Below are positions 52,026 to 61,368 of a DNA stretch of 64,000 nucleotides, in pieces. The notes below the pieces were generated by a model. It was not told where the DNA came from and ran no database searches. It saw nothing but the letters and a program-made list of their open reading frames with translations. The position numbers and the translations under genes were made by a program. Source of the stretch: Oribacterium asaccharolyticum ACB7 (GTDB lineage: Bacteria; Bacillota; Clostridia; Lachnospirales; Lachnospiraceae); the NCBI RefSeq assembly GCF_000238075.1, contig NZ_JH414504.1:910504-974503 (forward strand), written 5' to 3'. How positions within the stretch are numbered: position 1 is the first letter of the stretch; every line of letters starts with the position of its first letter.

Positions 52026-54179
52026 TTAAGTCGTTTTTTTCTCTTGTATTTCTTGCACTTCTTGTTTTTCTTGTATTTCTTCGCTTTCTTTTAACTTCTC
52101 CCTCTTTTCTTTCACAAGCTCCTTTATTTTTTCCTTTCGTATTAAAGCCTTATCCAGAACGCGAAGGAGTCCCGGAAGGAGAAATACCACGTAGAAGAGA
52201 GAACAAAGCGCACCTCTTCCAATCAGCTTTCCAAGTTGTCCGATTGCGGGCACGGAAGAAATAAAGTAAATGACATAGCCCACTACGGTGAGAATAGAGC
52301 CGGAAACGAGGAGGGAAGAGAGGCTCTTCCGAATTGCTGCAGAAATCGCTTCTTTTCTTTCCTTCTTTTCCCTCTCCTCTTTAAAGTGGTCCAGGGCCAA
52401 AATGGCATAGTCCACCGTTGCGCCAAGCTGAATACTGGACACCACTACGAAACCAATGAAAATCATTTGACTGCCTTCCAGATAAGAGAAGGACATATTG
52501 GTCATAATCGCCATTTCTATGGGAACCATGGCAACAAAGGCATAAAGTGCCGACTTAAAGGAGAACATCACGACAAGGAAAATGATGATAAGCGAAATGG
52601 TATTTACCCGGGCATTATCGCTGCGGAGAATATTTTCCATATCCATCGTAGCCGTCGTATCTCCTACCAAATAGCTGTCCGATCCCGTATAGTCTTTTAA
52701 AATCTGCCGAACCGTATTCACCGCCTTATAAGAGGCTTCACTTTCTCCCGGAAGATTTAAGGTAATGACCATACGGCTGTACCCGTCCTTTCGAACAAGG
52801 TCAAGAGAAGATTTCGGTGTCATAAACTCCGGAACACCCTCCGGAAGAGCAGTGCTTAAAGATTGAACGGACTTCACAAAGGGAAGAGACTTGAGTGTTC
52901 CTCCCAGAGCCGATTCCATATCGTTTCTTCCGGAAGGATAAATCGCAATGAGAAGATTTTCTTCCCCGAAGACGGAATCTATCTCCTCCGCCATTTCGGA
53001 AATCTTCGTTCCCTCTCCCATAACTACCGCGGAACTGCTAAAGCGGAAATTATTCATGCCCTGCATGATATTTAGGGGAAACGCCAAAAGAAGCGTTAAC
53101 ACTAAAACCAGAGGGCTTACATGGTAGGCAAGATTCGAAAGGCTTCGAAAGGAAGGGAGAAATGACTTGTGTCTTGTCTTCTCCACAAAGTTCCACATCC
53201 TAAGAAGAAGCGCCGGCATAAAAAAGATAACCGTAAGAAGGCTCAAAACAACTCCCTTTGCCAGTACAAGTCCCATGTCCATACCGATTCCGAACTGCAT
53301 TGCACAAAGCGCAAGAAAACCGCCTACCGTCGTAAGGGAAGAAGCCAAAATGGTATTTAATGACTTCCCCACCGCAAAACTTAAAGCTTTTTCCTTCTCC
53401 ATTCCCTTGGAAAGACCAAGCTCAAAGGAGTGCAGGAGGAAAATGGCATAGTCCATGGATACGGCAATTTGTAAAATTGCCGCCACGTTGTTCGTGATAA
53501 AGGAAACTTTTCCGAGAAAGACATTGGTCCCTCTGTTTAATCCCACCGCTACAAGGATGGTCAGCAGGAAGAGAATCGGTTCCCCATAGGAATTGGTCAT
53601 CAGAAGAAGTATCAGGAAAATGAAGGTGATGCCGAGCCCAAGGATAAAGCCCATCTGTCCGCTTACCTGCTCCTCTACGGTTTTACTTTGTACCGCAAGT
53701 CCCGCATAAACCGCCTTATCCCCCAGTAAATCCTCAATTTCTTGTACAGCGGCCTTTGTTTTTAAGTCACTGTCACCATTTACAAAGACGATATGAAAGA
53801 GGGCATTTCCGTCCTTATAGTCCAGGTCCTCCGTCTTTCCCTCCATATAGTTCGGCGCAAAGGCACCGTTTTCCCCGGTATGAAAGCTCACCCGGTCTAC
53901 TCCGGAAATCTCTTCAATCTGATTTTTATAGTTTAAGGCCTCTCCCATTGTGACATTCTTAATCATCACACGCGCTGTGCCGGGATAGCCAAAGGTCTCT
54001 TCCATCTTGTGAATTCCCTGCTCAGTCAAAGACCAATCCGGAAGATATTTACTTAAGTCATAATTGATTTCCACGAAAAAGGAGAGAAACAGAGAAACAA
54101 TAAGCATCAGCAAAAATCCCAAGCCGATTTTTTCTCTCTTTTTTACGATAAAATTTGCACATTTTTCACTAAAGGACAT
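52026..54179 (-). CDS. MMPL/RND-superfamily transporter
   Basis: A 717-residue protein with about twelve membrane helices in two repeats, each beginning with one helix followed by a soluble domain (about 45-165 and 400-500). The membrane parts contain ISVSMDYAIFL-like and ATVDYAILALDHF segments with the Asp-Tyr pair typical of proton-driven MMPL/HAE proteins. Family members export lipids, siderophores or drugs. The C-terminal tail is a low-complexity Glu/Lys/Gln run. It starts directly at the stop of the partner gene (TAGATG), so both are made together. The substrate is unknown. Confidence 0.9.
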   Translation of the reverse strand: MSFSEKCANFIVKKREKIGLGFLLMLIVSLFLSFFVEINYDLSKYLPDWSLTEQGIHKMEETFGYPGTARVMIKNVTMGEALNYKNQIEEISGVDRVSFHTGENGAFAPNYMEGKTEDLDYKDGNALFHIVFVNGDSDLKTKAAVQEIEDLLGDKAVYAGLAVQSKTVEEQVSGQMGFILGLGITFIFLILLLMTNSYGEPILFLLTILVAVGLNRGTNVFLGKVSFITNNVAAILQIAVSMDYAIFLLHSFELGLSKGMEKEKALSFAVGKSLNTILASSLTTVGGFLALCAMQFGIGMDMGLVLAKGVVLSLLTVIFFMPALLLRMWNFVEKTRHKSFLPSFRSLSNLAYHVSPLVLVLTLLLAFPLNIMQGMNNFRFSSSAVVMGEGTKISEMAEEIDSVFGEENLLIAIYPSGRNDMESALGGTLKSLPFVKSVQSLSTALPEGVPEFMTPKSSLDLVRKDGYSRMVITLNLPGESEASYKAVNTVRQILKDYTGSDSYLVGDTTATMDMENILRSDNARVNTISLIIIFLVVMFSFKSALYAFVAMVPIEMAIMTNMSFSYLEGSQMIFIGFVVVSSIQLGATVDYAILALDHFKEEREKKERKEAISAAIRKSLSSLLVSGSILTVVGYVIYFISSVPAIGQLGKLIGRGALCSLFYVVFLLPGLLRVLDKALIRKEKIKELVKEKREKLKESEEIQEKQEVQEIQEKKTT

Positions 54180-56213
54180 CTACTTTCCTCCTTTAAAGAG
54201 CTTTCCGAGTCCGGAAAACATTTTTGCAAATACCGCTGCTATTTTTTCCCAAACACCGGGTTCCGCATCCGATTCCTCCGTTTTTTCCTTGGATTTATCC
54301 ACCTTGATTTCTTCCGTACGAAGCGTTACGGCAACATCGACAATATTCTCATTTTCCCCGGAAACCAGAGACTCCGGCGCTCTGTCCGGGTCCATTTCAA
54401 AAAGGTTCGTCTTTTCTCCCGTATTTTCTTCCCACTTACTCTCAATGAGATCCTCCATCGTGTCCTTCGCTGTCTGCATGCTCTTTGTGGAGCCGAGGGC
54501 TGCTTCTCCCTGGCGCACAGCGGAGCTTGCAGAATCCAGGTTCCTTTCCAGATTTTTATAGACTTCCTCTCTCTTTCCTCTCAAATAATCGTCTTGACTA
54601 CGAAGCCCTCCTGTAAGGTCCTGCATCGCAATTTGGCTGTTTTCCAGCAAAACATTGGCATTTTTTCCGAGTTCCTCCGCCGTAGTCGCCGCTTTTGTCA
54701 GATCCGACTGCAGAGTCTTCACTTCTTCCAAACTATCTTCCAAAGTGGAAAGTCCGTCTATCCCCGTACTCATTCCGGAACGCGTATCGGAAGAAAGGGC
54801 GTCAAGTTGAGGCGTGATTTTATCGGAAAGTAAGGTACGAAGCTGCTTTTTCGTAGCTTCTTCCTTCTCGGAAAGCCCGGAATAACCCTGCACGAGATTC
54901 ATAATGGTATCATGCAGAGGATTTCCCTGAAGCTTTTGGTCTAAAGCACTAATCACTTCCGCTGTCGTCTCCTGTCTCGAACTGTCCAGCATGCCGTTTA
55001 AAGCATTGACTGTTCCTTTTGCTTCCTCGATTTTCGCGGTATTCGGCACATCGGATCGAAGCTCTGTAAGAGATTCTTCCAGGTCTCTTAAGCTGTTCTG
55101 TATCCGATTAATGCTGTCTTTTCTCCCGTCAATATTCTTCTTGGTGTCTCCAATTGTGGCTGTTAAGTCACTGAGGTTTCCGTTTACGGGTGTTAAGCTC
55201 TCCGTAAGTTTGTCCAAGGAATCGTAACTCTTATCTCTTTCCTCTTGAAATGCTTTTCCTTCCTCCTGTATGGATTTCACAGAAGCATTTGCATCATTCA
55301 GACTCTTTTCCATGTCACGAAGGGATTTTCGGGAAGACTCCATGTTCGAAAGAAGATCATTTCCGGCATCTTTCAAAGCATGATAGGAGTCCTCCACATC
55401 CTTCTTCGAATCCTGTATGTCTTTGATTTTTTCCACCTGAGCGGAACGAAGCGGCATCATCTGAAACTGCAGGCCGTCAAAGCTGAAGGAATTGCTTCCC
55501 ACCTCGATATCAAAGCTGTCTTCCTCTCCCGGAAGAAGGACAAACATCACTTCCTTTTTCTCTCCGAGGGTTACAACCTCCGCCTTCTCCGCCTTTAAAG
55601 AAAGGATATCCTCCATGGAGAAGTTTGCTCTGGCAATCAGCACATAGTTTTTCTTGGCATAGTCCTGTGCATTCGGATTTCTTGTAAATGAAACATGAAT
55701 CTTCACTAAGCCCTTTTCGCCGGGAAGTACGGAAGGATCCACCGTGAGACCGTTTAACTCGTAAGAAATATTGATTTTCCAAGGAAGAATAGCGAAAGGC
55801 TCGGTTGTCTCCCCCTCGATATATAAGGTCTCCGGTGCTCCGTTTGGAAAGTGAAAGACATGGCGTTCTCCGTCCGACTCCGCATCCACGCCGTTACTTA
55901 AGTTTTTAATACTGCTGTATTTTCCGTAATCCGTGACAGTTTGCATCCCTCTGGCTTCATACTGTCTGACCACCGAACTCTGCTTCAGCTCTCCCGTAGG
56001 ACTTAAGAGGGCATAATAGTTTTCGTGATAGCGAGGATTTTCTTCCGATGCAAGGGCCATCATCGGGAGCAGGAGCACCTGCGAAAGTACCAGCACAATG
56101 GCAACACCCTTCATAAGTCTCTCCTTTTTACCGATTTTTCTTTTTGCATCTTTTGTTTCTTTATTCATTTCTATCTTTATTTCTTTATTTCTGTTCATCG
56201 TATTCTTTTTCAT
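54180..56213 (-). CDS. Coiled-coil extracytoplasmic partner of the MMPL transporter
   Basis: A 677-residue protein. A basic N-terminus precedes a hydrophobic segment (about 33-52, MKGVAIVLVLSQVLLLPMMA) that serves as signal or anchor. A beta-rich region (about 60-270) follows, then a long coiled coil (about 270-600, many DxL, SLRDLE and LTE heptads), and the end is hydrophobic or basic (KMFSGLGKLFKGGK). No catalytic motif is visible. Pairing with MMPL transporters is typical of actinobacterial and clostridial efflux loci, where such proteins may bridge the cell wall. It is divergent from a TetR gene, whose regulation likely covers both. Confidence 0.8.
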   Translation of the reverse strand: MKKNTMNRNKEIKIEMNKETKDAKRKIGKKERLMKGVAIVLVLSQVLLLPMMALASEENPRYHENYYALLSPTGELKQSSVVRQYEARGMQTVTDYGKYSSIKNLSNGVDAESDGERHVFHFPNGAPETLYIEGETTEPFAILPWKINISYELNGLTVDPSVLPGEKGLVKIHVSFTRNPNAQDYAKKNYVLIARANFSMEDILSLKAEKAEVVTLGEKKEVMFVLLPGEEDSFDIEVGSNSFSFDGLQFQMMPLRSAQVEKIKDIQDSKKDVEDSYHALKDAGNDLLSNMESSRKSLRDMEKSLNDANASVKSIQEEGKAFQEERDKSYDSLDKLTESLTPVNGNLSDLTATIGDTKKNIDGRKDSINRIQNSLRDLEESLTELRSDVPNTAKIEEAKGTVNALNGMLDSSRQETTAEVISALDQKLQGNPLHDTIMNLVQGYSGLSEKEEATKKQLRTLLSDKITPQLDALSSDTRSGMSTGIDGLSTLEDSLEEVKTLQSDLTKAATTAEELGKNANVLLENSQIAMQDLTGGLRSQDDYLRGKREEVYKNLERNLDSASSAVRQGEAALGSTKSMQTAKDTMEDLIESKWEENTGEKTNLFEMDPDRAPESLVSGENENIVDVAVTLRTEEIKVDKSKEKTEESDAEPGVWEKIAAVFAKMFSGLGKLFKGGK

Positions 56214-56288
56214 CTTCTTTCCTCCCTTTCTCTATTTGCGTTCCTCTTATTCCGCCATCTCTTCCTTTAAACTGTAGACAACGAGTAG

Positions 56289-56294
56289 TATAAT
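56289..56294 (+). promoter_or_regulatory. -10 element of the TetR gene, with CGGACAA direct repeat downstream
   Basis: TATAAT (56289-56294) has a weak TTTAAA 17 bases upstream (56266-56271). Between it and the TetR start lies a direct repeat of CGGACAA (56318-56324, 56328-56334), one helical turn apart. That is a candidate regulator site for the divergent TetR/MMPL promoters. Confidence 0.5.
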
Positions 56295-56348
56295 ATCAGC
56301 TTGAAAAAGAAAGAAAACGGACAATACCGGACAAATGTGGGGTAAATT

Positions 56349-56957
56349 GTGAAAAATTGTGAACTTCGAGAAAGAACCAAGGAAAAGCTTGCCACTGCCC
56401 TAATTAGTGCAATGGAAGAGAAGGCATTGGATAAAATCACCGTGAAGGAACTCATCGAAAAAGCAGAGGTCAATCGAAAAACCTTTTATTATTATTTTCC
56501 GGATATCTACGGTCTTTTGGAATGGGTAATCAGTAGAGAGAGCAATAAGCTTATTACGGAAATTCAGAATAATCGAGATTATGAAAATGCCCTAAATGAT
56601 GTATTGGACTCCATCGAAAAGCACCGACATCTTTTAAACTGTATTAAAGATTCCGTCGGTAGAGTAACTCTTGAACGTGTCTTATACCGGGAGTTGGAGC
56701 AGCTTGCCTCGTGGGCCATGAAAATCGGGATTTGTGAGACCGGCGTTGCGATTTCGGAAAAAGAGCTGCAGATTCTTACAGAGCTTTCCATTAGCGATAT
56801 CTGGCGTCTTCTCCTTCTTTATTTTCAAAAAGAAATCTCTTACAAGAGGGATGAATTTATTCAATTTATTCTGCGCTATCTGAAAGCCAGCATTACCGCA
56901 GGTCTTCTGGAATTTGGAGAACGAGATGCCACACGTTTTGCGCACAATACTCGTTAA
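56349..56957 (+). CDS. TetR-family transcriptional regulator
   Basis: A 202-residue protein. The HTH is at about residues 8-55 (ALDKITVKELIEKAEVNRKTFYYYFP) and the rest is a helical C-terminal domain. The recognition helix and FYYYF pattern are typical of TetR_N. It starts with GTG after GGGG. The last 12 residues (ERDATRFAHNTR) are encoded inside a 36-nt palindromic repeat that also supplies the stop codon, so the C-terminus may have been altered by repeat insertion. It is divergent from the MMPL pair, which it likely represses. Confidence 0.9.
   Translation: MKNCELRERTKEKLATALISAMEEKALDKITVKELIEKAEVNRKTFYYYFPDIYGLLEWVISRESNKLITEIQNNRDYENALNDVLDSIEKHRHLLNCIKDSVGRVTLERVLYRELEQLASWAMKIGICETGVAISEKELQILTELSISDIWRLLLLYFQKEISYKRDEFIQFILRYLKASITAGLLEFGERDATRFAHNTR
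56920..56955. repeat. 36-nt AACGAG-type palindromic repeat, copy 2 (inside TetR 3' end)
   Basis: AACGAGATGCC...AATACTCGTT, 36 bases, with centre CGTTTTGCG. It contains the final codons and the first base of the stop codon of the TetR gene. Confidence 0.8.
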
Positions 56958-56960
56958 GAA

Positions 56961-56999
56961 AAAAATAGACAGAGTGTAGAAAACCTACACTCTGTCTAT
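56961..56999 (-). terminator. Terminator of the small secreted-protein gene
   Basis: A perfect 15-bp stem (ATAGACAGAGTGTAG / CTACACTCTGTCTAT) with a 5-base loop is followed on the minus strand by a T7 run. It may also hinder plus-strand TetR read-through. Confidence 0.92.
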
Positions 57000-57014
57000 C
57001 CCTTCTCGATTCCC

Positions 57015-57041
57015 AACGAGTACTGCTCTATGCATCTCGTT
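57015..57041. repeat. Short AACGAG-type palindrome
   Basis: AACGAGTACTG...GCATCTCGTT, 27 bases: the same ends as the 36-nt family with a shortened centre. It lies 13 bases after the stop of the secreted-protein gene. Confidence 0.55.
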
Positions 57042-57054
57042 TATCTTGCTCATT

Positions 57055-57600
57055 CTAGCCTTTTTTTACGGCAGCCGGTCCGTACTGATTCAATTTCTGC
57101 TTTAAGAGAAGCTCTTTTTCCTTCGCCTTCTCCTGATAATCCTTAAAAATATCTTCTTCTACAATTCCGAAGTAGTATTCTTCATAGCGATCGGATCCAT
57201 CCTCATATACGCGAAGCACATAGCAATGATCCGCCGTATTATACAGACTACCGTCCTCTTTCGCCGCCTGGTACTCTTCCTCGGGAAGAAGCGTAAACTT
57301 TTCTCCGGCGGTCAGAGTCTTCTTCATCAGACGATTACGAATCCCTCTGTCTTCCGATTTCAAATAAGAATTACAGTAGCTCACGATTTCCACCTTTTGT
57401 CCCTCAGAAAGATTGAGAGACAAGGTAGGATTCTCGGTAAAGATATAGGCGGTACGCGCCGACTTGCTTACCGGATCATTGACTTTCCCGTCAACATACG
57501 GTAAATCGCTTTCTACAACATTCTTCCCTCCCGCAAAACTCATCAGACCAAAGCAGGAAAAACTGAGAAGAAGAAAAGTCATTACTAGCTTTCTAAACAT
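57055..57600 (-). CDS. Small secreted protein of unknown function
   Basis: A 181-residue protein with a clear signal peptide (about residues 1-23, FRKLVMTFLLLSFSCFGLMSFA). The mature part is mixed charge and Tyr-rich, ending in a Lys/Glu/Leu helix. I recognise no domain. The start at 57600 follows AGGAG; an ATG 14 codons upstream is weaker. A TATAAT-like element lies 20 bases upstream (57625-57620). It is a single-gene unit with its own terminator. Confidence 0.8.
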   Translation of the reverse strand: MFRKLVMTFLLLSFSCFGLMSFAGGKNVVESDLPYVDGKVNDPVSKSARTAYIFTENPTLSLNLSEGQKVEIVSYCNSYLKSEDRGIRNRLMKKTLTAGEKFTLLPEEEYQAAKEDGSLYNTADHCYVLRVYEDGSDRYEEYYFGIVEEDIFKDYQEKAKEKELLLKQKLNQYGPAAVKKG

Positions 57601-57693
57601 ACTTTCTCCTAAATCTATATTATAGCGAAATAGAGTCCTCACAAAACGGCAAACGGCTTAATACCACAACACCCGACTCTTATGAATTCCGTC

Positions 57694-57726
57694 AAAAAAC
57701 CAGAGTTAACAACTTGTTAACTCTGG
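57694..57726 (-). terminator. Terminator of tyrS
   Basis: A 13-bp stem CCAGAGTTAACAA / TTGTTAACTCTGG (57700-57726) is followed on the minus strand by T6. It lies about 80 bases after tyrS. Confidence 0.9.
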
Positions 57727-57808
57727 AAAATTATAACTGGATTTATTTTTCAATGCAAGAAAAGTCCTTTTTTGTAGATAAATCGTAAACTTTCTGTAAG
57801 ATAAAAAC

Positions 57809-59029
57809 TTAGCAATACAGTACTTTTACAAAGCTCTTCTTTCCCTTTTGTAAAAGAGGCTCTCCGGAGAATTCTTCAGGACGGAAAACTCTTCCGATAT
57901 CCGTCACCTTTTCTCCGGCAAAGCTTACACCGCCCTGCTGCACATTTCTTCTTGCCTCTCCCTTGGAAGGCGCAAGGCCTGTGAGAACCAAAAGGGTTAA
58001 GACATCTACACCGCCCTCATATTCTTCCTTGGAAAGGGTATAGCTCGGGACATTGGCTGAAGCACCTGCTCCGGCAAAGAGAGACTTGGCCGCCTCTTCC
58101 GCCTTCTTTGCTTCCTCCGTTCCATGCACAAGTTCCGTTAAATGGAAGGCAAGAACAGCCTTCGCCTTATTGAGCTCCGCCCCTTCCCACTTGTCCATTT
58201 CCCGGATTTCATCCATCGGAATAAAGGTAAGAAGACGAAGGCATTTTCCCACATCCGCATCATCCACATTTCTCCAGTACTGATAGAAGTCATAAGGACT
58301 CGTCTTCTTCGGATCAAGCCAAACCGCACCGCTGGCGGTCTTACCCATTTTCTTTCCTTCCTTATTGGTTAGGAGGGTTATTGTCATCGCATGGGCGTCT
58401 TTTCCGAGCTTCTTACGGATAAGCTCCGTTCCGGCAAGCATATTGCTCCACTGGTCGTCACCGCCGAACTCCATATTACAGCCGTAGTCCTCATAGAGGC
58501 GGTAGAAGTCGTAGCCTTGCATGAGCATATAGGAAAATTCCAGGAAGGAAAGTCCGTTTGCCAGACGGTTCACATAGCAACGTGCTCTCAGCATCTCATT
58601 TACGGAGAAATGCGGTCCCGCCTCCCGTAAGAATTCCATAAGATTTAAGTTACGAAGCCAGTCTCCGTTATTTACCAGAATCGCTTTTCCTTCGGAAAAA
58701 TCGATAAAACGGCTCATCTGCTCCTTAAAGCAGGCGATATTGTGATCAATTTCCTCTACGGTAAGTACCTTTCGAAGATCTGTTCTTCCGGAAGGGTCTC
58801 CAATCATACCCGTTCCGCCCCCCATTAAGGCTATCGGTCTGTTTCCCGCCATCTGCAGTCTTTTCATCAGGCAAAGTGCCATAAAATGGCCTACATGGAG
58901 AGAATCCGCAGTCGGATCAAAGCCGATATAAAAAATCGCCTTTCCGCTGTTTACCATCTCGCGGACTTCTTTCTCATCCGTAACCTGGGCAATTAATCCT
59001 CTATCCTGCAGTTCCTCGTATACACCCAT
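57809..59029 (-). CDS. tyrS: Tyrosyl-tRNA synthetase
   Basis: A 406-residue class I synthetase. The HIGH motif is HVGH (in DPTADSLHVGHFMA, about residues 38-51) and KMSKS is KMGKT (about 228-232). Tyrosine-binding residues sit in GYDFYRLYEDYGC and GGDDQWSN, and a C-terminal S4-like domain begins at about 340. The 110 bases upstream carry no visible T-box. It follows two DAHP synthase genes, which links tyrosine use to aromatic synthesis. Confidence 0.96.
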   Translation of the reverse strand: MGVYEELQDRGLIAQVTDEKEVREMVNSGKAIFYIGFDPTADSLHVGHFMALCLMKRLQMAGNRPIALMGGGTGMIGDPSGRTDLRKVLTVEEIDHNIACFKEQMSRFIDFSEGKAILVNNGDWLRNLNLMEFLREAGPHFSVNEMLRARCYVNRLANGLSFLEFSYMLMQGYDFYRLYEDYGCNMEFGGDDQWSNMLAGTELIRKKLGKDAHAMTITLLTNKEGKKMGKTASGAVWLDPKKTSPYDFYQYWRNVDDADVGKCLRLLTFIPMDEIREMDKWEGAELNKAKAVLAFHLTELVHGTEEAKKAEEAAKSLFAGAGASANVPSYTLSKEEYEGGVDVLTLLVLTGLAPSKGEARRNVQQGGVSFAGEKVTDIGRVFRPEEFSGEPLLQKGKKSFVKVLYC

Positions 59030-59138
59030 ATTTTCCTCCCAAAAAATCTCTTTCTTCTATATCATTCTTTCATGCAATGAAATACTTCCGTATCTTCTAT
59101 GCGATAAACTCGCTTCTTCATTTTTTCAAAAATTAACT

Positions 59139-60179
59139 TTATCGGTTCCGTGCCTGATATTCATATACAGTGGAAATGAGACGCAACGTATCGTCCCAGC
59201 CGATGCAGGGATCCGTTATGGATTTCCCCCAAATATGCTCTTCCACCTTGGCAGAACCCTCAAGAAGATAAGATTCCACCATCAGTCCCTTTACAAAGCT
59301 TCTCAGTTCTTCGGAATACTTTCTACAGTGCATGATTTCCTGTGCAATTCGCAACTGCTCCTTGTACTTTTTTCCGGAATTACAATGATTGGTATCCACT
59401 ACCACAGCCGGATTCGGCAGTTTCTTTTCCGTGTAGAGAGAATGCAGAAGCTTCAAATCCTCATAATGATAATTCGGTACCATTTGCCCATGCTTACTCT
59501 GTGAGCCTCGCATAATGGCATGTGTAAAAGGATTTCCACCGGTTTGTACCTCCCATTCCCGGAAGATAAAATCGTGTCCGTGTTCTGCGGCATAAATGGA
59601 GTTCAGCATGACTCCCAAATCCCCCGATGTCGGATTCTTCATTCCAACAGGCACATCCACCCCCGATGCTACCATTCTATGTTGCTGATTTTCAACGGAA
59701 CGAGCTCCAACCGCCACATAAGATAATACATCATCGAGATAGGTATGATTGTCCGGATACAGCATTTCATCTGCCGTCGAAAAACCGCATTCCTCCAAAA
59801 CCCTGATGTGCATATGACGAATCGCAAGAATCCCTTCTGTAAGATTAGCCCGTTTTTCCGGATCGGGCTGATGAAGCATGCCCTTATAGCCCTCTCCCGT
59901 GGTTCTGGGTTTATTGGTATAAATTCGCGGCACAATAAAAATCTGATCCTCTACATCCTTGGCCACTTCTTTTAACCTATGGCAATACTCCAGCACAGGA
60001 TCCTCATGGTCTGCGGAACAAGGTCCGATGACAAGGAGAAATTTCTTACTTTCTCCCCTGAAAATAGACTTAATCTCCGCATCTCTCTTTGCCTTTTGCT
60101 CAATGAGTTCCTTAGACAAGGGATACTGCTTCTTCACTTCTTCCGTTGTCGGTAATTGATTTAAGAACGAAAATCCCAT
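59139..60179 (-). CDS. 3-deoxy-7-phosphoheptulonate synthase (copy 2)
   Basis: A 346-residue class I (AroF/G/H-type) DAHP synthase, first step of aromatic amino acid synthesis. Motifs are LVIGPCSADHEDP, PRIYTNKPRTTGEGYKG, MKNPTSGDLGVMLNSI and VDTNHCNSGKKYKEQ. It is about 80% identical by eye to the neighbouring copy 60293-61336. The two differ mostly at the N-terminus and in the 120-140 and 240-260 regions, which could change feedback control. It has its own promoter. Confidence 0.95.
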   Translation of the reverse strand: MGFSFLNQLPTTEEVKKQYPLSKELIEQKAKRDAEIKSIFRGESKKFLLVIGPCSADHEDPVLEYCHRLKEVAKDVEDQIFIVPRIYTNKPRTTGEGYKGMLHQPDPEKRANLTEGILAIRHMHIRVLEECGFSTADEMLYPDNHTYLDDVLSYVAVGARSVENQQHRMVASGVDVPVGMKNPTSGDLGVMLNSIYAAEHGHDFIFREWEVQTGGNPFTHAIMRGSQSKHGQMVPNYHYEDLKLLHSLYTEKKLPNPAVVVDTNHCNSGKKYKEQLRIAQEIMHCRKYSEELRSFVKGLMVESYLLEGSAKVEEHIWGKSITDPCIGWDDTLRLISTVYEYQARNR

Positions 60180-60207
60180 GATTTCCCCCTCTCTTTAAGC
60201 TCCTAAA

Positions 60208-60236
60208 AGTATATAGGAAGAGCCATAAAAGTGCAA
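60208..60236 (-). promoter_or_regulatory. Promoter of DAHP synthase copy 2
   Basis: On the minus strand, TTGCAC (60236-60231), a 17-base spacer and TATACT (60213-60208). It is almost the same as the promoter of the other copy. Confidence 0.8.
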
Positions 60237-60251
60237 GAAAGGGGCATCTCA

Positions 60252-60287
60252 AACGAGATATCGCACGCTTTGCGCACGATACTCGTT
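60252..60287. repeat. 36-nt AACGAG-type palindromic repeat, copy 3
   Basis: AACGAGATATCGC...ACGATACTCGTT, a near-perfect palindrome of 36 bases. It begins five bases after the stop of DAHP synthase copy 1 on the minus strand. Confidence 0.85.
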
Positions 60288-60292
60288 AAGAA

Positions 60293-61336
60293 TCAATACT
60301 TCGTCTGACTCTGGTAGTCGTAAATATTGGAAATCAAGCGCAGAGTGTCGTCCCAACCGATACAGGGGTCGGTAATCGATTTTCCCAAAATATGCTCCTC
60401 CACCTTCGCGGAGCCTTCCAGAAGATAAGACTCTACCATAAGCCCCTTTACAAAGTGAGCCAGTTCCGTTGAATATTTTCTGGAGTGCATGACCTCATGC
60501 GCAATACGAAGCTGCTCTTTATACTTCTTTCCGGAATTGCAATGGTTTGTATCCACTATCACCGCGGGATGTAAAAGTTCCTTCTTCTCATAGAGAGAAT
60601 GTAAGAGCTTTAAGTCCTCATAGTGGTAGTTCGCAAGCATTTGCCCGTGCTTATTCTGTGAACCTCGCATAATCGCATGCGTATAGGGATTTCCGTCCGT
60701 CTTCACTTCCCATTCGCGGAAAATAAATTCATAGCCGTGCTGTCCCGCATAAATGGAATTCAGCATGACGCCGAGATCTCCCGAGGTCGGATTCTTCATC
60801 CCCACCGGCACATCGATACCGGACGCCACGAGTCTGTGCTGTTGGTTTTCTACCGAACGTGCACCGACTGCAACATAGATCATCATGTCGGAAAGATAGG
60901 TGAGGTTATCCGGATAGAGCATTTCATCCGCAGTAGAAAATCCCGTCTCTTCCAAAACCTTCATATGAAGCTTCCGAATTGCATAAATTCCCTCGGTTAG
61001 GTTGGGACGTTTCTCCGGATCCGGCTGATGAAGCATGCCCTTATAACCCTCACCCGTGGTTCTGGGTTTATTGGTATAAATTCGTGGCACAATAAAAATC
61101 TGATCTTCTACATCCTTGGCCACTTCCTTTAATCTATGGCAGTATTCCAGCACCGGATCTTCGTGATCTGCAGAGCAGGGCCCGATAACGAGAAGAAACT
61201 TTTTACTTTCTCCTCTAAAAATCGCCTTGATTTCCTCATCTCTTTTCGCCTTTATCTCTGTCAGCTTCTCTGACAGGGGATACTCTTTTCTAACCTCTTC
61301 CGCGGACGGTAATTGATGTAACAATGTAAATCCCAT
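60293..61336 (-). CDS. 3-deoxy-7-phosphoheptulonate synthase (copy 1)
   Basis: A 347-residue class I DAHP synthase with all active-site motifs (GPCSADHEDP; KPRTTGEGYKG; NPTSGDLGVML; DTNHCNSGKKYKEQ). It is a tandem paralog of 59139-60179. DNA identity is highest in a central stretch (about 61020-61160 against 59870-60010), which suggests gene conversion. The N-terminal arm, which often holds the feedback site, differs between copies. Class I isozymes are often each tuned to Phe, Tyr or Trp; which one applies here cannot be read from the sequence. Confidence 0.95.
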   Translation of the reverse strand: MGFTLLHQLPSAEEVRKEYPLSEKLTEIKAKRDEEIKAIFRGESKKFLLVIGPCSADHEDPVLEYCHRLKEVAKDVEDQIFIVPRIYTNKPRTTGEGYKGMLHQPDPEKRPNLTEGIYAIRKLHMKVLEETGFSTADEMLYPDNLTYLSDMMIYVAVGARSVENQQHRLVASGIDVPVGMKNPTSGDLGVMLNSIYAGQHGYEFIFREWEVKTDGNPYTHAIMRGSQNKHGQMLANYHYEDLKLLHSLYEKKELLHPAVIVDTNHCNSGKKYKEQLRIAHEVMHSRKYSTELAHFVKGLMVESYLLEGSAKVEEHILGKSITDPCIGWDDTLRLISNIYDYQSQTKY

Positions 61337-61368
61337 AGCCTCTTACTCCTCTCTTTTTTATTTTGTAG

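Noticed and set aside
57055..57600. Lipoprotein assignment for the small secreted protein
   Set aside because: The Cys in LSFSCFG does not fit a good lipobox; cleavage at SFA-GGK is more likely.
59030..59138. T-box riboswitch before tyrS
   Set aside because: The gap is only about 110 bases and shows neither a T-box core nor a specifier stem with terminator.
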